A stretch of 64,000 nucleotides of DNA from JANXLS01 sp035308565 (GCA_035308565.1 DATGGK010000210.1:1-64000), one strand, 5' to 3'. Counted from the stretch's first letter, positions 1 to 8,204 are shown. The notes: a model not told the origin generated them from the sequence alone. Numbers and translations are program-made.

Positions 1-192
1 GATCGCTACAGCGCCGCGGAGCCCACCGCTTCAAGCACACATGCTCCCGCCGTCGTGACTACCTATGAAGCGGCGCCCGCCTACATTTACCCATCGCATC
101 CCAGCTACCAGTGCGACGAGAGTCGTTGGATAAACCACTCGCTTCGCTTCGGCGACAACGACGACAACCGCGCGTATAATGACCCCCGGTAG
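1..192 (+). CDS. 3' end of an unidentified protein gene (partial)
   Basis: Frame 1 is open from the window edge to a TAG at 190-192 and gives 63 residues. The tail is rich in Ala, Pro, Ser and Tyr (for example AAPAYIYPSHPSY) and ends in a polar stretch with several Asp and Asn. No domain is recognisable and the 5' part lies outside the window, so no function can be given. The composition looks like the end of an exported or low-complexity protein, but a chance open frame of this length is possible in GC-rich DNA. Confidence 0.35.
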   Translation, partial: DRYSAAEPTASSTHAPAVVTTYEAAPAYIYPSHPSYQCDESRWINHSLRFGDNDDNRAYNDPR

Positions 193-380
193 GCGCGTCA
201 GGCAAGGCACAGTCGCAGCACAGTCCGGAGCGCCTGCTTCCAGCCGGCTCGAAGCCGGCGCTCCGAGCGTCCAAACGCCGACGTCAGAACACTCCTCTCG
301 CGGCGCTTGCTTCCTATGTCACTCTCGTTAGCATGATTTGGCAGCTATGCGCAGCACGTTACGCGATGGGAGCCGCGCAC
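193..380. repeat. intergenic region with GC-rich palindrome
   Basis: This stretch before the sensor kinase holds an imperfect palindrome at 227-264 with outer arms GGAGCGC and GCGCTCC and an inner GCCGGC pair. It belongs to the same GCCGGC palindrome family seen at 29.1, 30.7, 36.7, 45.0 and 58.4 kb. A TATAAT at 175-180, inside the preceding open frame, is a possible -10 box but has only a poor -35 match (GCGACA). Confidence 0.5.
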
Positions 381-1910
381 ATGTGGAAACGAGTGATTGC
401 ACCAACCATTATCGTCTGCTTGATATGGATTGCCGTCAGTTTCATCTCGACCTACTATTTCGAGCAGATCGTCGATTCGCAGGCGCGCACGTTGACGGAT
501 CTCACCACCATCGACGCGGCTTGGTGGATGCGCCGCGACGCATGGGCCATCCGCACGCTGCTCAGCGAGAGCGTTAATTCGCCATCCACGGATTTTCGCT
601 CCGAGCTGGAATCGCTGGAGCAGTCCTTTGAACGTGCGTTGAGCGATGCTGAGAGAACGTTGTCCACGGCGCCGGAGCAGGCCGCGGCCAAAAAAATCCG
701 CGGCGCATTTGCCGACTACAAAACCGCCATGCAGGAAATCCTGCGCCGGAACGTGGCCGCCGAGCCTCTCCGAAAAGCGGAACTGGAGCGCATCAACGAG
801 TCTCTCGCGGCCATTCGGTCCGAATGCCGCGAAATTGCGGCAATCAACAATACTTTGATTCGCCAGGCCAAAGAGCAGAACGGCCGGATTCAGTTCAGCC
901 TGATGATCTTTCGATTCGGTTTTCTCCTGGCGGGACCGTTGATCGGGCTGCTTTACGGCTTGTACATCGCGCGCAAAATCAATCGCGAATTGCTGCGCAT
1001 TCGGATCGTCCTTCACGACGCGACGGGCAAGTTGGGCTGTGACGTGGGCGCCGTCGATCTTGCCGCCCTGGGCGATCTACCCGTGTTGCACCGGCAAATC
1101 CAAATCGTTTGCGACCGCGTTCAAAACGTGCTGGCCGAACTTAAAGATGTGCGCCTGCGCGCGATTCAATCCGAGCGCCTTGCCGCCGTTGGCGAGCTTG
1201 CCGTCGGCATCGCGCATGAAATTCGCAACCCGCTGACCTCCGTCAAACTGCTGATTCAAAACGCCGCGCAACGGCAGCACGGCGCCGCGTTTACCGGCAC
1301 GCAATTCGAGGTTGTCATGCGCGAGATTCTGCGCATGGAGGAAATCGTCCAAGGCATGCTCGATTTTGCCAAGCCCGCGGAGCTGAAACGTGTGCGCCAC
1401 GATGTACACGTTCCGCTGCAGCAGGCCTTAAATCTGATGCAATGCCGCGCTGAAAGCAAAGGCGTCGCGATTCAATTGTCCAAAGCTGAAACAGCGCTCG
1501 AAATCGACGGCGATGCGGCGCAGTTGCAGGCCGTCTTTATCAACCTGATTCTCAACGCGCTGGAAGCCATGAGCAACGGCGGCACATTGACCATCGCGAC
1601 AGGATCGAACGAAAGCTCGTGCTGGATTTCCTTCGCCGATACCGGCCCTGGGATTCCGCAGACTCTGATGCCGCACATCTTCGAACCGTTCGTCACCAGC
1701 AAAGAGCGCGGCACCGGCTTGGGCCTGGCCATCAGCCAGCGCATTGTCCGCGAGCATGGCGGGACGCTCGTGGCCGCCAATCGAGCCGAAGGCGGCGCGA
1801 TCTTTACCGTCACGCTTGAGACTCGCGCGCCGGCAAGCCAGCCCATCACTCTCTCCAAAAGTCGGACGGACGCAATTTCAAGCCTTCAGCTTTCGCACCA
1901 AGGGGTATAA
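381..1910 (+). CDS. membrane sensor histidine kinase, NtrB type
   Basis: Predicted two-component sensor of 509 residues. The ATG at 381 follows GGGAG at suitable spacing and puts a hydrophobic helix (IAPTIIVCLIWIAVSF) at the extreme N-terminus; an in-frame ATG at 333 is less likely. A second membrane segment near residues 173-195 (FGFLLAGPLIGLLYGLYIA) brackets a periplasmic helical sensor domain. The cytoplasmic part has a linker, the H-box VGIAHEIRNPLTS with the phospho-accepting His, the N-box NLILNALEAM, and the ATP-lid motifs DTGPGI and GTGLGLAI. The sequence around the H-box is that of the NtrB/AtoS class, which controls sigma-54 activators, and the next gene downstream encodes such an activator. 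The sensed signal is unknown. Confidence 0.9.
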   Translation: MWKRVIAPTIIVCLIWIAVSFISTYYFEQIVDSQARTLTDLTTIDAAWWMRRDAWAIRTLLSESVNSPSTDFRSELESLEQSFERALSDAERTLSTAPEQAAAKKIRGAFADYKTAMQEILRRNVAAEPLRKAELERINESLAAIRSECREIAAINNTLIRQAKEQNGRIQFSLMIFRFGFLLAGPLIGLLYGLYIARKINRELLRIRIVLHDATGKLGCDVGAVDLAALGDLPVLHRQIQIVCDRVQNVLAELKDVRLRAIQSERLAAVGELAVGIAHEIRNPLTSVKLLIQNAAQRQHGAAFTGTQFEVVMREILRMEEIVQGMLDFAKPAELKRVRHDVHVPLQQALNLMQCRAESKGVAIQLSKAETALEIDGDAAQLQAVFINLILNALEAMSNGGTLTIATGSNESSCWISFADTGPGIPQTLMPHIFEPFVTSKERGTGLGLAISQRIVREHGGTLVAANRAEGGAIFTVTLETRAPASQPITLSKSRTDAISSLQLSHQGV

Positions 1911-1973
1911 TGTCGATGAGGGGCCTTGATCGGAGCGCCGCCGCGTTTCGCGTGCGCACGTTTTGGAAGGCAC

Positions 1974-3437
1974 ATGGACAAACTTCTTGTCATCGACGAC
2001 GAACCCGGCATTCTCTACAGCATCGGGCAGTGCTTTGAAGGGGACGGCATCGAGGTCTTGACCGCGTCGAATGCCGACGACGGGCTGCGTCTTGCCGGCG
2101 AGCAGTCCCCGAACGTGATCCTGTTGGACATCCGTTTGGGCGCGCACTCCGGCCTGGATGTCTTTACCGCGCTGCGCAAGCTCAATCCGCGCTTGCTGGT
2201 CGTCTTTATCACGGGACATGGCTCCGCCGAAATCGCGATCGAAGCGATGGAACGCGGCGCCTTCGACTACCTCGTCAAGCCGCTGGACCTCCCGCAGCTT
2301 CGTCAAACGGTCACGAAAGCGCTGAGCATCAGCCGCTTGATGCGCACTCCCGCCATCGTCGAAGAATTCGGCGAATCGAAAATCCGCGCCGACCGTCTCG
2401 TCGGAAGCGGCCCGCTGATGCAGGCGGTCTGCAAGCAGATCGGCCGCGTCGCGCAGCAGGAAGTCAACGTGCTCATTCTAGGCGAAAGCGGCACCGGCAA
2501 GGAACTGGTCGCGCGCGCGATCTATCAGCACAGTTTGCGCAAGAACGCGCAACTCATGGCGATCAACTGCGCCGCGATTCCGGAAACGCTGCTCGAAAGC
2601 GAATTGTTCGGCCACGAACGCGGCGCCTTCACCGGAGCCGACCGCCGCCGCATCGGAAAATTCGAGCAATGCAACGGCGGCACAATTCTGCTCGACGAAA
2701 TCGGCGACATGGCACCGGGCACGCAAGCCAAAATTTTGCGTTTGCTTCAGGAACGCCGCGTGGAACGCATCGGCGGAAATGAAACGATCCCCATCGACGT
2801 GCGCATCATCGCCGCGACCAATCAGAATCTCGACGCGCTGATGCAGCAAGGCCGCTTTCGCGCGGACCTGTACTACCGGCTGTGCGGCGTGACCATCCAT
2901 CTGCCGCCGCTGCGCCAGCGCCGCGAAGACATCGCCGAATTGGCGCACTATTTCCTGTTCCGCTTCAACCGCCAATTCGAAACGTTCGTCCAATCCATCG
3001 ATCCCGATGCGCTGGCCTTGCTCGAACGCTACGACTGGCCCGGCAACGTGCGCCAGTTGCAAAGCGTGATCCGCGAAGCCCAGATTGTCTCCGCCGGCCC
3101 GTCACTCCTGCCCGATTTCCTCCCCGAATCGATCCGTCATTTCCACGGCGGCGCCAGCCAAGTTGCGCACACACCCATTGAAGAGCCAACCTGGCAAAAC
3201 CTGTTCGACTTCGTGGAAAAATGCATCGCCAACGGCCAAAGCGACGTGTACCGCCGCGCGCTGGAAAAATTCGACCGCCTCCTGCTCGCCCGCGCGCTGC
3301 GCCAATGCGAAGGCCAGCAAAACCGCGCCGCGGAACTGCTGGGCCTCAGCCGCGTGACGCTGCGGGCGAAACTACGCGCGCTGAATATGCATGTGACGAA
3401 GACGCTGATGCCGGGGGAGGGCGGGGAGATGGGGTAG
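1974..3437 (+). CDS. sigma-54-dependent response regulator, NtrC family
   Basis: A 487-residue regulator in the usual three-domain order. The N-terminal receiver has the acidic pair IDDE and the phosphorylated Asp in LLDIRLG (about residue 53). The AAA+ domain has Walker A GESGTGKE, an intact GAFTGA loop for contact with sigma-54, and Walker B GGTILLDEIGDM. The C-terminus has a Fis-type helix-turn-helix (NRAAELLGLSRVTLRAKLR). The start at 1974 is chosen because MDKLLVIDDE is the canonical receiver N-terminus and GGAAGG lies just upstream. It lies 63 bp after the sensor kinase and presumably forms an operon with it. Target promoters are not evident in the window. Confidence 0.92.
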   Translation: MDKLLVIDDEPGILYSIGQCFEGDGIEVLTASNADDGLRLAGEQSPNVILLDIRLGAHSGLDVFTALRKLNPRLLVVFITGHGSAEIAIEAMERGAFDYLVKPLDLPQLRQTVTKALSISRLMRTPAIVEEFGESKIRADRLVGSGPLMQAVCKQIGRVAQQEVNVLILGESGTGKELVARAIYQHSLRKNAQLMAINCAAIPETLLESELFGHERGAFTGADRRRIGKFEQCNGGTILLDEIGDMAPGTQAKILRLLQERRVERIGGNETIPIDVRIIAATNQNLDALMQQGRFRADLYYRLCGVTIHLPPLRQRREDIAELAHYFLFRFNRQFETFVQSIDPDALALLERYDWPGNVRQLQSVIREAQIVSAGPSLLPDFLPESIRHFHGGASQVAHTPIEEPTWQNLFDFVEKCIANGQSDVYRRALEKFDRLLLARALRQCEGQQNRAAELLGLSRVTLRAKLRALNMHVTKTLMPGEGGEMG

Positions 3438-3470
3438 GCGGCGCAGCGTGACAAAATCGCGGTTGTCCTG

Positions 3471-3883
3471 CTACATTTCGTCTGGATGCAATTCGAAATA
3501 CTCGCGCCGCGAATTTACGTACTCTTGCTCATTCATTCGAAGCAACGCAATCGTTGCGCGCGCCTTCGGAGTAAACCCGTGAACGACCCCTTTCTTCAAC
3601 TCAGAATGCTGATGCCATTTGTTCTTTCGCGGATTGAACAGCGTCGCAATTTTGCCGGATTGCGGATCGACCGATGCCAGGTCAGTGCCCTTGTGAGCGT
3701 TGCACCGGAAACAAGTCCACGCGAGGTTTTCGAAGGAGTCGGAGCCATTGTGCTTGCGGGCAATCACGTGATCGATTTCAAATTCGGCGATCGTCATGCC
3801 TGGCCCCACCCGGCAATATTCGCAACCCCCCCTGCGCGAAGCCGCACTGCATCGGCGACACTATCCGCCACGATTCGCGTCAT
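3471..3883 (-). pseudogene. HNH endonuclease, frameshifted at a G7 run
   Basis: The long open frame (3471-3809) begins with a start-like Met but lacks the first zinc/HNH cysteines. Reading from the ATG at 3883 gives MTRIVADSVADAVRLRAGG, then hits a run of seven G (C7 on the + strand, 3826-3832). With one more G the frame would continue CEYCRVGPGMTIAEFEIDHV and join the downstream frame. The rebuilt protein has a CxxC pair, the IDH core, NLAWTCFRCNAHKG and the DP-G-LF-PR-W tail, which is the usual full-length small HNH nuclease of about 136 residues. The ATG overlaps the stop of the upstream gene (ATGA). Either the gene is switched off at the G-run, or it is decayed, or one base is missing from the assembly. 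Confidence 0.75.
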
Positions 3884-4128
3884 TTGCCGAGCCTTTTCGC
3901 TCTCAGCGCTTTGGCTTTTAGCCCCACCACGCGCGACTCCAAGCGCAGCATGCGTTCCAGTTCTTCCTTTGAATCCGCATCCATTTCGCCCGATTTGCTC
4001 ATTGCAGGCAGCTCGGACGCGCGCCGCTGAAGCTCAGGCGGCAATTTGCAGGCGAGCAATTTGTCGGGGTCTTTGGGCAGCGATTTGATAACGTCTTCGA
4101 TCGACCAATCCATTGTCGTCGTATGCAT
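3880..4128 (-). CDS. small protein partner of the HNH nuclease
   Basis: 82 residues beginning MHTTTMDWSIEDVIKSLP, with AAGGAG at good spacing before the ATG at 4128. The protein is helical and charged, with a conserved-looking block LLACKLPPELQRRASEL and a basic C-terminus (LKAKALRAKRLGK). Its stop overlaps the start of the HNH nuclease by four bases (ATGA), so the two are translationally coupled. Small genes of this kind directly before HNH nucleases are common in environmental bacteria, and an antidote or DNA-binding role is sometimes assumed. Nothing in the sequence proves that here. Confidence 0.75.
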   Translation of the reverse strand: MHTTTMDWSIEDVIKSLPKDPDKLLACKLPPELQRRASELPAMSKSGEMDADSKEELERMLRLESRVVGLKAKALRAKRLGK

Positions 4129-4413
4129 GGCGTGCTCCTTGCAAACTCCGCCGCTCATTCTATACGCGATTTCACTGCTGTCCAAAACAACCGCGCATAG
4201 CAACTCGCCGCCGTTTTCCCCGGAGGGGACGCGGAAGGTAGCCGGGGGTTGAGGCCGTACCCGGCCGACACCCCCGGTTCACGCCCACAAATTCTCCCTC
4301 GACCCCGGCAGGGGTCGCAGATAATTTCACGTCACCCGCACGTTCGTTTGGAACCCCATTCCCCACCGATTTTCATCCTTGCCCCTTCCCCTTGTCCGCT
4401 AAAATACCGATAC
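4129..4413. repeat. intergenic region with two palindromes
   Basis: No gene is visible. A palindrome at 4242-4279 pairs CCGGGGGTTGAGGCC with GGCCGACACCCCCGG, and a second at 4300-4317 pairs CGACCCC with GGGGTCG around GGCA. Both look like short dispersed palindromic elements. The region separates the divergent HNH pair and the restriction-modification gene, so promoters for both should lie here, but no clear -35/-10 pair stands out. Confidence 0.5.
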
Positions 4414-4446
4414 CAACCCTTGAACCTTGAACCTTGAATCTTGAAT
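4414..4446. repeat. heptamer array, CCTTGAA type
   Basis: Four to five near-identical 7-nt units (CCTTGAA, CCTTGAA, TCTTGAA) run directly into the ATG at 4447. The same heptamer family occurs as an inverted pair at 41222-41277. The array sits where the ribosome-binding site of the restriction-modification gene should be. Confidence 0.75.
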
Positions 4447-4536
4447 ATGTCCGACCCCATCAAACCCACCCACCGCGCCATCCAACACTAATACGAGCGC
4501 CTCAAATCCATCTCCGCCCAGCGCGTCGATCACGAA

Positions 4537-7113
4537 ATGGCCGTCCGCTCCGCCTTCCAGCAACTCCTCACCGACACCGCCCACGCCCGCGGCTGGACTT
4601 TCATCCCCGAAGTCGCCAAGCACTCCACCGTCCCCGGCCGCGCCAGCATCCGCCCCGACGGCGTCGTCCGCGACGAAAACACGCTCCCCCGCGGCTATTG
4701 GGAAGCCAAAGATTCCGCCGATTCCCTCGACGCCGAAATCGCCAAGAAAAAATCGCGCGGCTACCCGCTCAACAACATCATCTTCGAAGACACCCGCGAA
4801 GCCGTCCTGATTCAAAACAAAAACGAAGTCCTGCGCGTCGATCTGCAAAACCCGCAAAAGCTCGCCGACCTGCTCAACGAATTCTACCGCCACACCGAAC
4901 CCGAAATCGAAGAGTTCTCCCACGCCGTCGAAGATTTCGGCACGCGCGTCCCCGAACTCGCGCGCGGCCTTCAAGACCTCATCGCCGACGCCCACGCATC
5001 GAATCGCAAATTCCAGGAAGCCTTCACCGCCTTCTTCACGCTCTGCCAATCCTCGCTCAATCCCAACATCAGCCAAGCCGCCGTCGATGAAATGCTCATC
5101 CAGCACATCCTCACCGAGCGCCTCTTCCGCACGATTTTCGATCAAGCCGAATTCACCCGCAAAAACGCCATCGCCGCCGAAGTGGAAAAAGTCATTGACG
5201 CCCTCGCCAGCCGCGCCTTCAACCGCGGGGAATACCTGCGCGGCCTTAACCCGTTCTATCGCGCCATCGAAGACGCCGCCCGTTTCGCCGCCGACTTCAC
5301 CGAAAAGCAGCACTTCCTCAACACCGTCTACGAGCGCTTCTTCCAAGGCTACTCCATCCGCACCGCCGACACCCACGGCATCGTCTACACGCCCCAGCCC
5401 ATCGTCGATTTCATGTGCGCTAGCGTCGCCGAAGTCCTTGAAAAGGAGTTCGGCCTCACCCTCGGCTCGCCCGGCGTGAACATCCTCGACCCCTGCACCG
5501 GCACCGGCAATTTCATCGTCAACCTGATGCGCCGCATCCCCAAAAAGGATCTCAAGCGCGTCTACAAAGAGCAGCTCTTCGCCAACGAAGTCATGCTCAT
5601 GCCGTACTACATCGCCGCGTTGAATATCGAACACGCGTACTATGAATTGACCGGCGAGTATGAGCCGTTTGAAGGGCTTTGCTTTGTGGATACATTGGAT
5701 ATGGCGGAGCATCAGCAAGGCCATTTTGAATTCGTGACCGAATCAAACACTAAGCGCGTCGAGCGTGAGAAGGACGCCAAAATTACGCTCATCATCGGCA
5801 ATCCGCCATACAACGCATGGCAAGAATACCAAAATGACAACAACCAGAACCGCAAATACAAAATCATCGATGATCGAGTCAAGCTAACATACGCAAAGCA
5901 GTCGTTGGCGACGAACAAAAATGCGCTCTCAGACATGTACGTAAAGTTCTTTCGTTGGGCAACGGACCGGCTCGTGCCACGCAGCGGAGTGGTTTGTTTC
6001 GTTTCAAATAACAGCTTCGTTGATCAAGCTCCTTTTGACGGCATGCGCAAGAGCATCGCCGAGTGCTACACAAGAGTATATCACGTTGATTTGCATGGTA
6101 ACGTTCGAAAAAATCCGAAGCTAAGCGGTACAACTCACAACGTTTTCGGGATCCAAGTCGGAGTCGGGATCACTGTAGCAGTCCGTGACACCAAGCATCG
6201 CGACCCTCGAATAATGTACCATAGAGTGCCAGAGACCTGGCGTCGCGACGAAAAATGTAAATATCTAGCAGAAGCGGCGTCTGTCGCGGGCGTGGAATGG
6301 ACCCTGCTGGAGCCGGATGGAAAATACAATTGGCTGTTACTTGAAAATGCCGATGAATTTTCAAGTTTTCTGAACCTGGGAAGCAAACGCACCAAAAGTG
6401 GAATGGATGCGAACGCAATTTTTTCGACCTATAGCAGAGGATTAGAAACAGCCCGTGACGAATGGCTCTATGGTTTCGACGCACAAGACCTGGAGGTGAA
6501 GGCGCGACGATTGACGGAAAATTATAATTCGGAGGTTGATCGCTATAACCGCGGAGGGCGGCCACCGTCATTGGATTCATTCGTAACAAATGACGTATCG
6601 GTTGTGCAATGGTGTAGTAAATTGAAAGAAATGCTTCGGCGCGGAGTGCATTCGAAGTTTTCGCGAGCGAACATTCGGTCGGCGGAATATCGGCCTTTTA
6701 CGAAAGTGACTACGTACCTAGATTCAACATTGAATCATAGGCTTGGTATCATGCCCAGCGCGTTTCCCGCCGGAAAAGAAAAATCAAATGCCTTGATATG
6801 TTGCACGAATCACTCTCAAATTCCATTTTCAGTATTGGCAACAGCCGTAATTCCCGATGTCGCAATCGGAGGGCGGCCTGGTCAGTGCTTCCCGTTTTAC
6901 ATTTACAACGAAGAAGGCGCAAACCGTCGCGAAAACATCACCGATTGGGCGCTCGATAAATTCCGCAAAAAATACAAGAATTCAACAATCTCTAAATGGG
7001 ATATTTTTCATTATGTATATGCAATCCTTCATCACGCCGGATACCGCGAAAAGTTTGCGGAAAATCTAAAACGCGAGCTTCCGCGCATACCGTTTGCTGG
7101 GGGGGGGGTATGA
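4537..7113 (+). CDS. helicase-less restriction-modification enzyme, type ISP/IIG-like (truncated frame)
   Basis: This frame of 858 codons holds most of a single-chain restriction-modification enzyme. A PD-(D/E)xK nuclease is seen at residues 40-58 (RPDGVV then YWEAKD: D41, E56, K58). A helical spacer follows, then an N6-adenine methyltransferase with SAM motif DPCTGTGNF (about 318-326) and catalytic NPPY (about 424). The C-terminal specificity region contains a type ISP C-terminal signature (YSRGLETARDEW). No helicase domain is present, so the layout is closer to type IIG/IIL enzymes. The frame ends prematurely just after a run of ten G (7099-7108); homologous C-terminal sequence continues in the next frame. 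At the 5' end, the frame is also open from an ATG at 4447 except for a TAA at 4489-4491, so translation may restart at 4537. Base composition falls visibly from about 5640 to 7080. Confidence 0.8.
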   Translation: MAVRSAFQQLLTDTAHARGWTFIPEVAKHSTVPGRASIRPDGVVRDENTLPRGYWEAKDSADSLDAEIAKKKSRGYPLNNIIFEDTREAVLIQNKNEVLRVDLQNPQKLADLLNEFYRHTEPEIEEFSHAVEDFGTRVPELARGLQDLIADAHASNRKFQEAFTAFFTLCQSSLNPNISQAAVDEMLIQHILTERLFRTIFDQAEFTRKNAIAAEVEKVIDALASRAFNRGEYLRGLNPFYRAIEDAARFAADFTEKQHFLNTVYERFFQGYSIRTADTHGIVYTPQPIVDFMCASVAEVLEKEFGLTLGSPGVNILDPCTGTGNFIVNLMRRIPKKDLKRVYKEQLFANEVMLMPYYIAALNIEHAYYELTGEYEPFEGLCFVDTLDMAEHQQGHFEFVTESNTKRVEREKDAKITLIIGNPPYNAWQEYQNDNNQNRKYKIIDDRVKLTYAKQSLATNKNALSDMYVKFFRWATDRLVPRSGVVCFVSNNSFVDQAPFDGMRKSIAECYTRVYHVDLHGNVRKNPKLSGTTHNVFGIQVGVGITVAVRDTKHRDPRIMYHRVPETWRRDEKCKYLAEAASVAGVEWTLLEPDGKYNWLLLENADEFSSFLNLGSKRTKSGMDANAIFSTYSRGLETARDEWLYGFDAQDLEVKARRLTENYNSEVDRYNRGGRPPSLDSFVTNDVSVVQWCSKLKEMLRRGVHSKFSRANIRSAEYRPFTKVTTYLDSTLNHRLGIMPSAFPAGKEKSNALICCTNHSQIPFSVLATAVIPDVAIGGRPGQCFPFYIYNEEGANRRENITDWALDKFRKKYKNSTISKWDIFHYVYAILHHAGYREKFAENLKRELPRIPFAGGGV

Positions 7114-7522
7114 GCGATTTAACGAATTCGCCGCCGCCGGCAAAAAACTCGCCGCCCTCCACCTCGACTACGAAAAACTCGAGCCCTACCCGCTCAAATG
7201 GCTCGAAGCCGACGACATTCCGCTCTCCTACCGCGTCCAAAAAATGCGCCTCAGCCCCGACAAAAAGAACATCATCGTCAACGACTCCCTCACCCTCGCC
7301 GGCATCCCGCCCGAAGTCTACAATTACCGCCTCGGCAACCGCTCCGCCCTCGATTGGGTCATCGACCAATACCAAATCACCGAAGACAAACGCAGCGGCA
7401 TCAAATCCGACCCCAACCGCGAAGACGACCCCGACTACATCGTCCGCCTCGTTGGGCAAGTCGTCCGCGTCAGCGTGGATACCGTTGCGATCGTCAACGC
7501 ACTGCCGAAAAACTACGCGTGA
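7094..7522 (+). CDS. C-terminal part of the restriction-modification enzyme (other side of the G-run)
   Basis: About 140 codons in the +1 frame relative to the upstream piece. Residues such as GYERFNEFAAAGKKLAALHL, EPYPLKWLE, NDSLTLAGIPPEVYNYRLG and SALDWVIDQYQ are the typical end of type ISP/IIG enzymes. There is no independent start codon with a ribosome-binding site; the apparent start is only a TTG at the frame edge. If the G-run had nine G instead of ten, this segment would be fused to the upstream frame and give a protein of 994 residues. It is therefore part of one gene, not a second gene. Confidence 0.8.
   Translation: MLGGGYERFNEFAAAGKKLAALHLDYEKLEPYPLKWLEADDIPLSYRVQKMRLSPDKKNIIVNDSLTLAGIPPEVYNYRLGNRSALDWVIDQYQITEDKRSGIKSDPNREDDPDYIVRLVGQVVRVSVDTVAIVNALPKNYA
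7099..7108 (+). repeat. G10 homopolymer in restriction-modification gene
   Basis: Ten consecutive G at the junction of the two frames of the restriction-modification gene. Loss of one G (or change to 9 or 12) restores the full reading frame; ten G gives GGGV and a stop. Such tracts are the classic substrate for slipped-strand phase variation, but they are also a common place for base-calling error. Confidence 0.9.
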
Positions 7523-7524
7523 CG

Positions 7525-7583
7525 CATAGGGCTTATAGGCCCTATAAGCCCTATAAGCCCTATAAGCCCCATCAGCCCCATTC
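7525..7583. repeat. nonamer array, GCCCTATAA type
   Basis: Tandem 9-nt units GCCCTATAA repeat three to four times, decaying to GCCCCATCA and GCCCCATTC. The left end carries the complementary TAGGGCTTATA, so the tract can fold back on itself. Sister arrays lie at 8166-8204, 44164-44216 and 49104-49152. Confidence 0.85.
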
Positions 7584-7585
7584 GC

Positions 7586-8146
7586 CTATTGCCGCTCCAT
7601 CGCCCGCTGCTTCAGCCTCGCGCGCGTCATCCGCTCTCGAATCCCGCCTTCTTTGACAAAATCCTGCTCCAGCCGCTTGATCAATTTGTCCAACAGGTAG
7701 TTTGTCTGGTGAATGATGCATACCGCTATATTAGCCACCACCTCCGCCGGCCGCGTTTCACAAATCTCGCGATAGGCCTCATACGTCGCATCGTTCCGGC
7801 TCCCAAGTTTCCGCACATACAGCGCCTCCTTGGAATCCTTTGTCCAAAGCCGCAGTTTCCGCGCACGCAAAAAATCCTGATAATCGATCAGCAGTTCCTC
7901 AAGACTCGCCCGCGCAACGTTGGTCAGTTTAATTTCGGTTTCAGTGGACGTCACCGAAGCCTTGGAGCCTTCGGCGATGTTCTGCTTCCCGGAGCGCGCC
8001 GCCTGTACCATCTGGTCGATGGTGCGGTCGCCCTTTGAAAGAAAGCGCTGGCAAAAATGGAATGTCATGTCGTAAATGATCTCTGCCTTCTGATAACAAA
8101 TCAGCCCGCGGTAGTTGCCACGCCCTGGGAGAAAGCCCTCGCTCAT
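7586..8146 (-). CDS. four-helix-bundle protein with suffix domain (S23/IVP-like family)
   Basis: 186 residues, almost wholly helical. The block RTIDQMVQAARSGKQNIAEG followed by STETEIKLTNVARASLEELL is characteristic of four-helix-bundle proteins related to those encoded in 23S rRNA intervening sequences, in the subfamily with a helical suffix. Molecular function is not established for this family. The gene stands alone between two nonamer arrays (7525-7583 and 8166-8204), like a cassette. No reverse transcriptase or variable region is nearby, so a diversity-generating role is not supported. The C-terminus is basic (RERMTRARLKQRAMER), which could favour nucleic-acid binding. Confidence 0.8.
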   Translation of the reverse strand: MSEGFLPGRGNYRGLICYQKAEIIYDMTFHFCQRFLSKGDRTIDQMVQAARSGKQNIAEGSKASVTSTETEIKLTNVARASLEELLIDYQDFLRARKLRLWTKDSKEALYVRKLGSRNDATYEAYREICETRPAEVVANIAVCIIHQTNYLLDKLIKRLEQDFVKEGGIRERMTRARLKQRAMERQ

Positions 8147-8165
8147 AATTGCCTCTGAAAAGCCA

Positions 8166-8204
8166 AATAGGCCCCATAGGGCTTATAGGCCCTATAGGCC
8201 CTAT
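8166..8204. repeat. nonamer array, GCCCTATAG type
   Basis: Units GGCCCTATA and GGCCCTATT plus an opposing TAGGGCTTATA at the left. Same family as the array at 7525-7583; the two bracket the four-helix-bundle gene. Confidence 0.8.

Noticed and set aside
7586..8146. Diversity-generating retroelement accessory (Avd-like) reading of the four-helix protein
   Set aside because: No reverse transcriptase, template repeat or variable repeat is present nearby; the sequence fits the S23/IVP-suffix family better.
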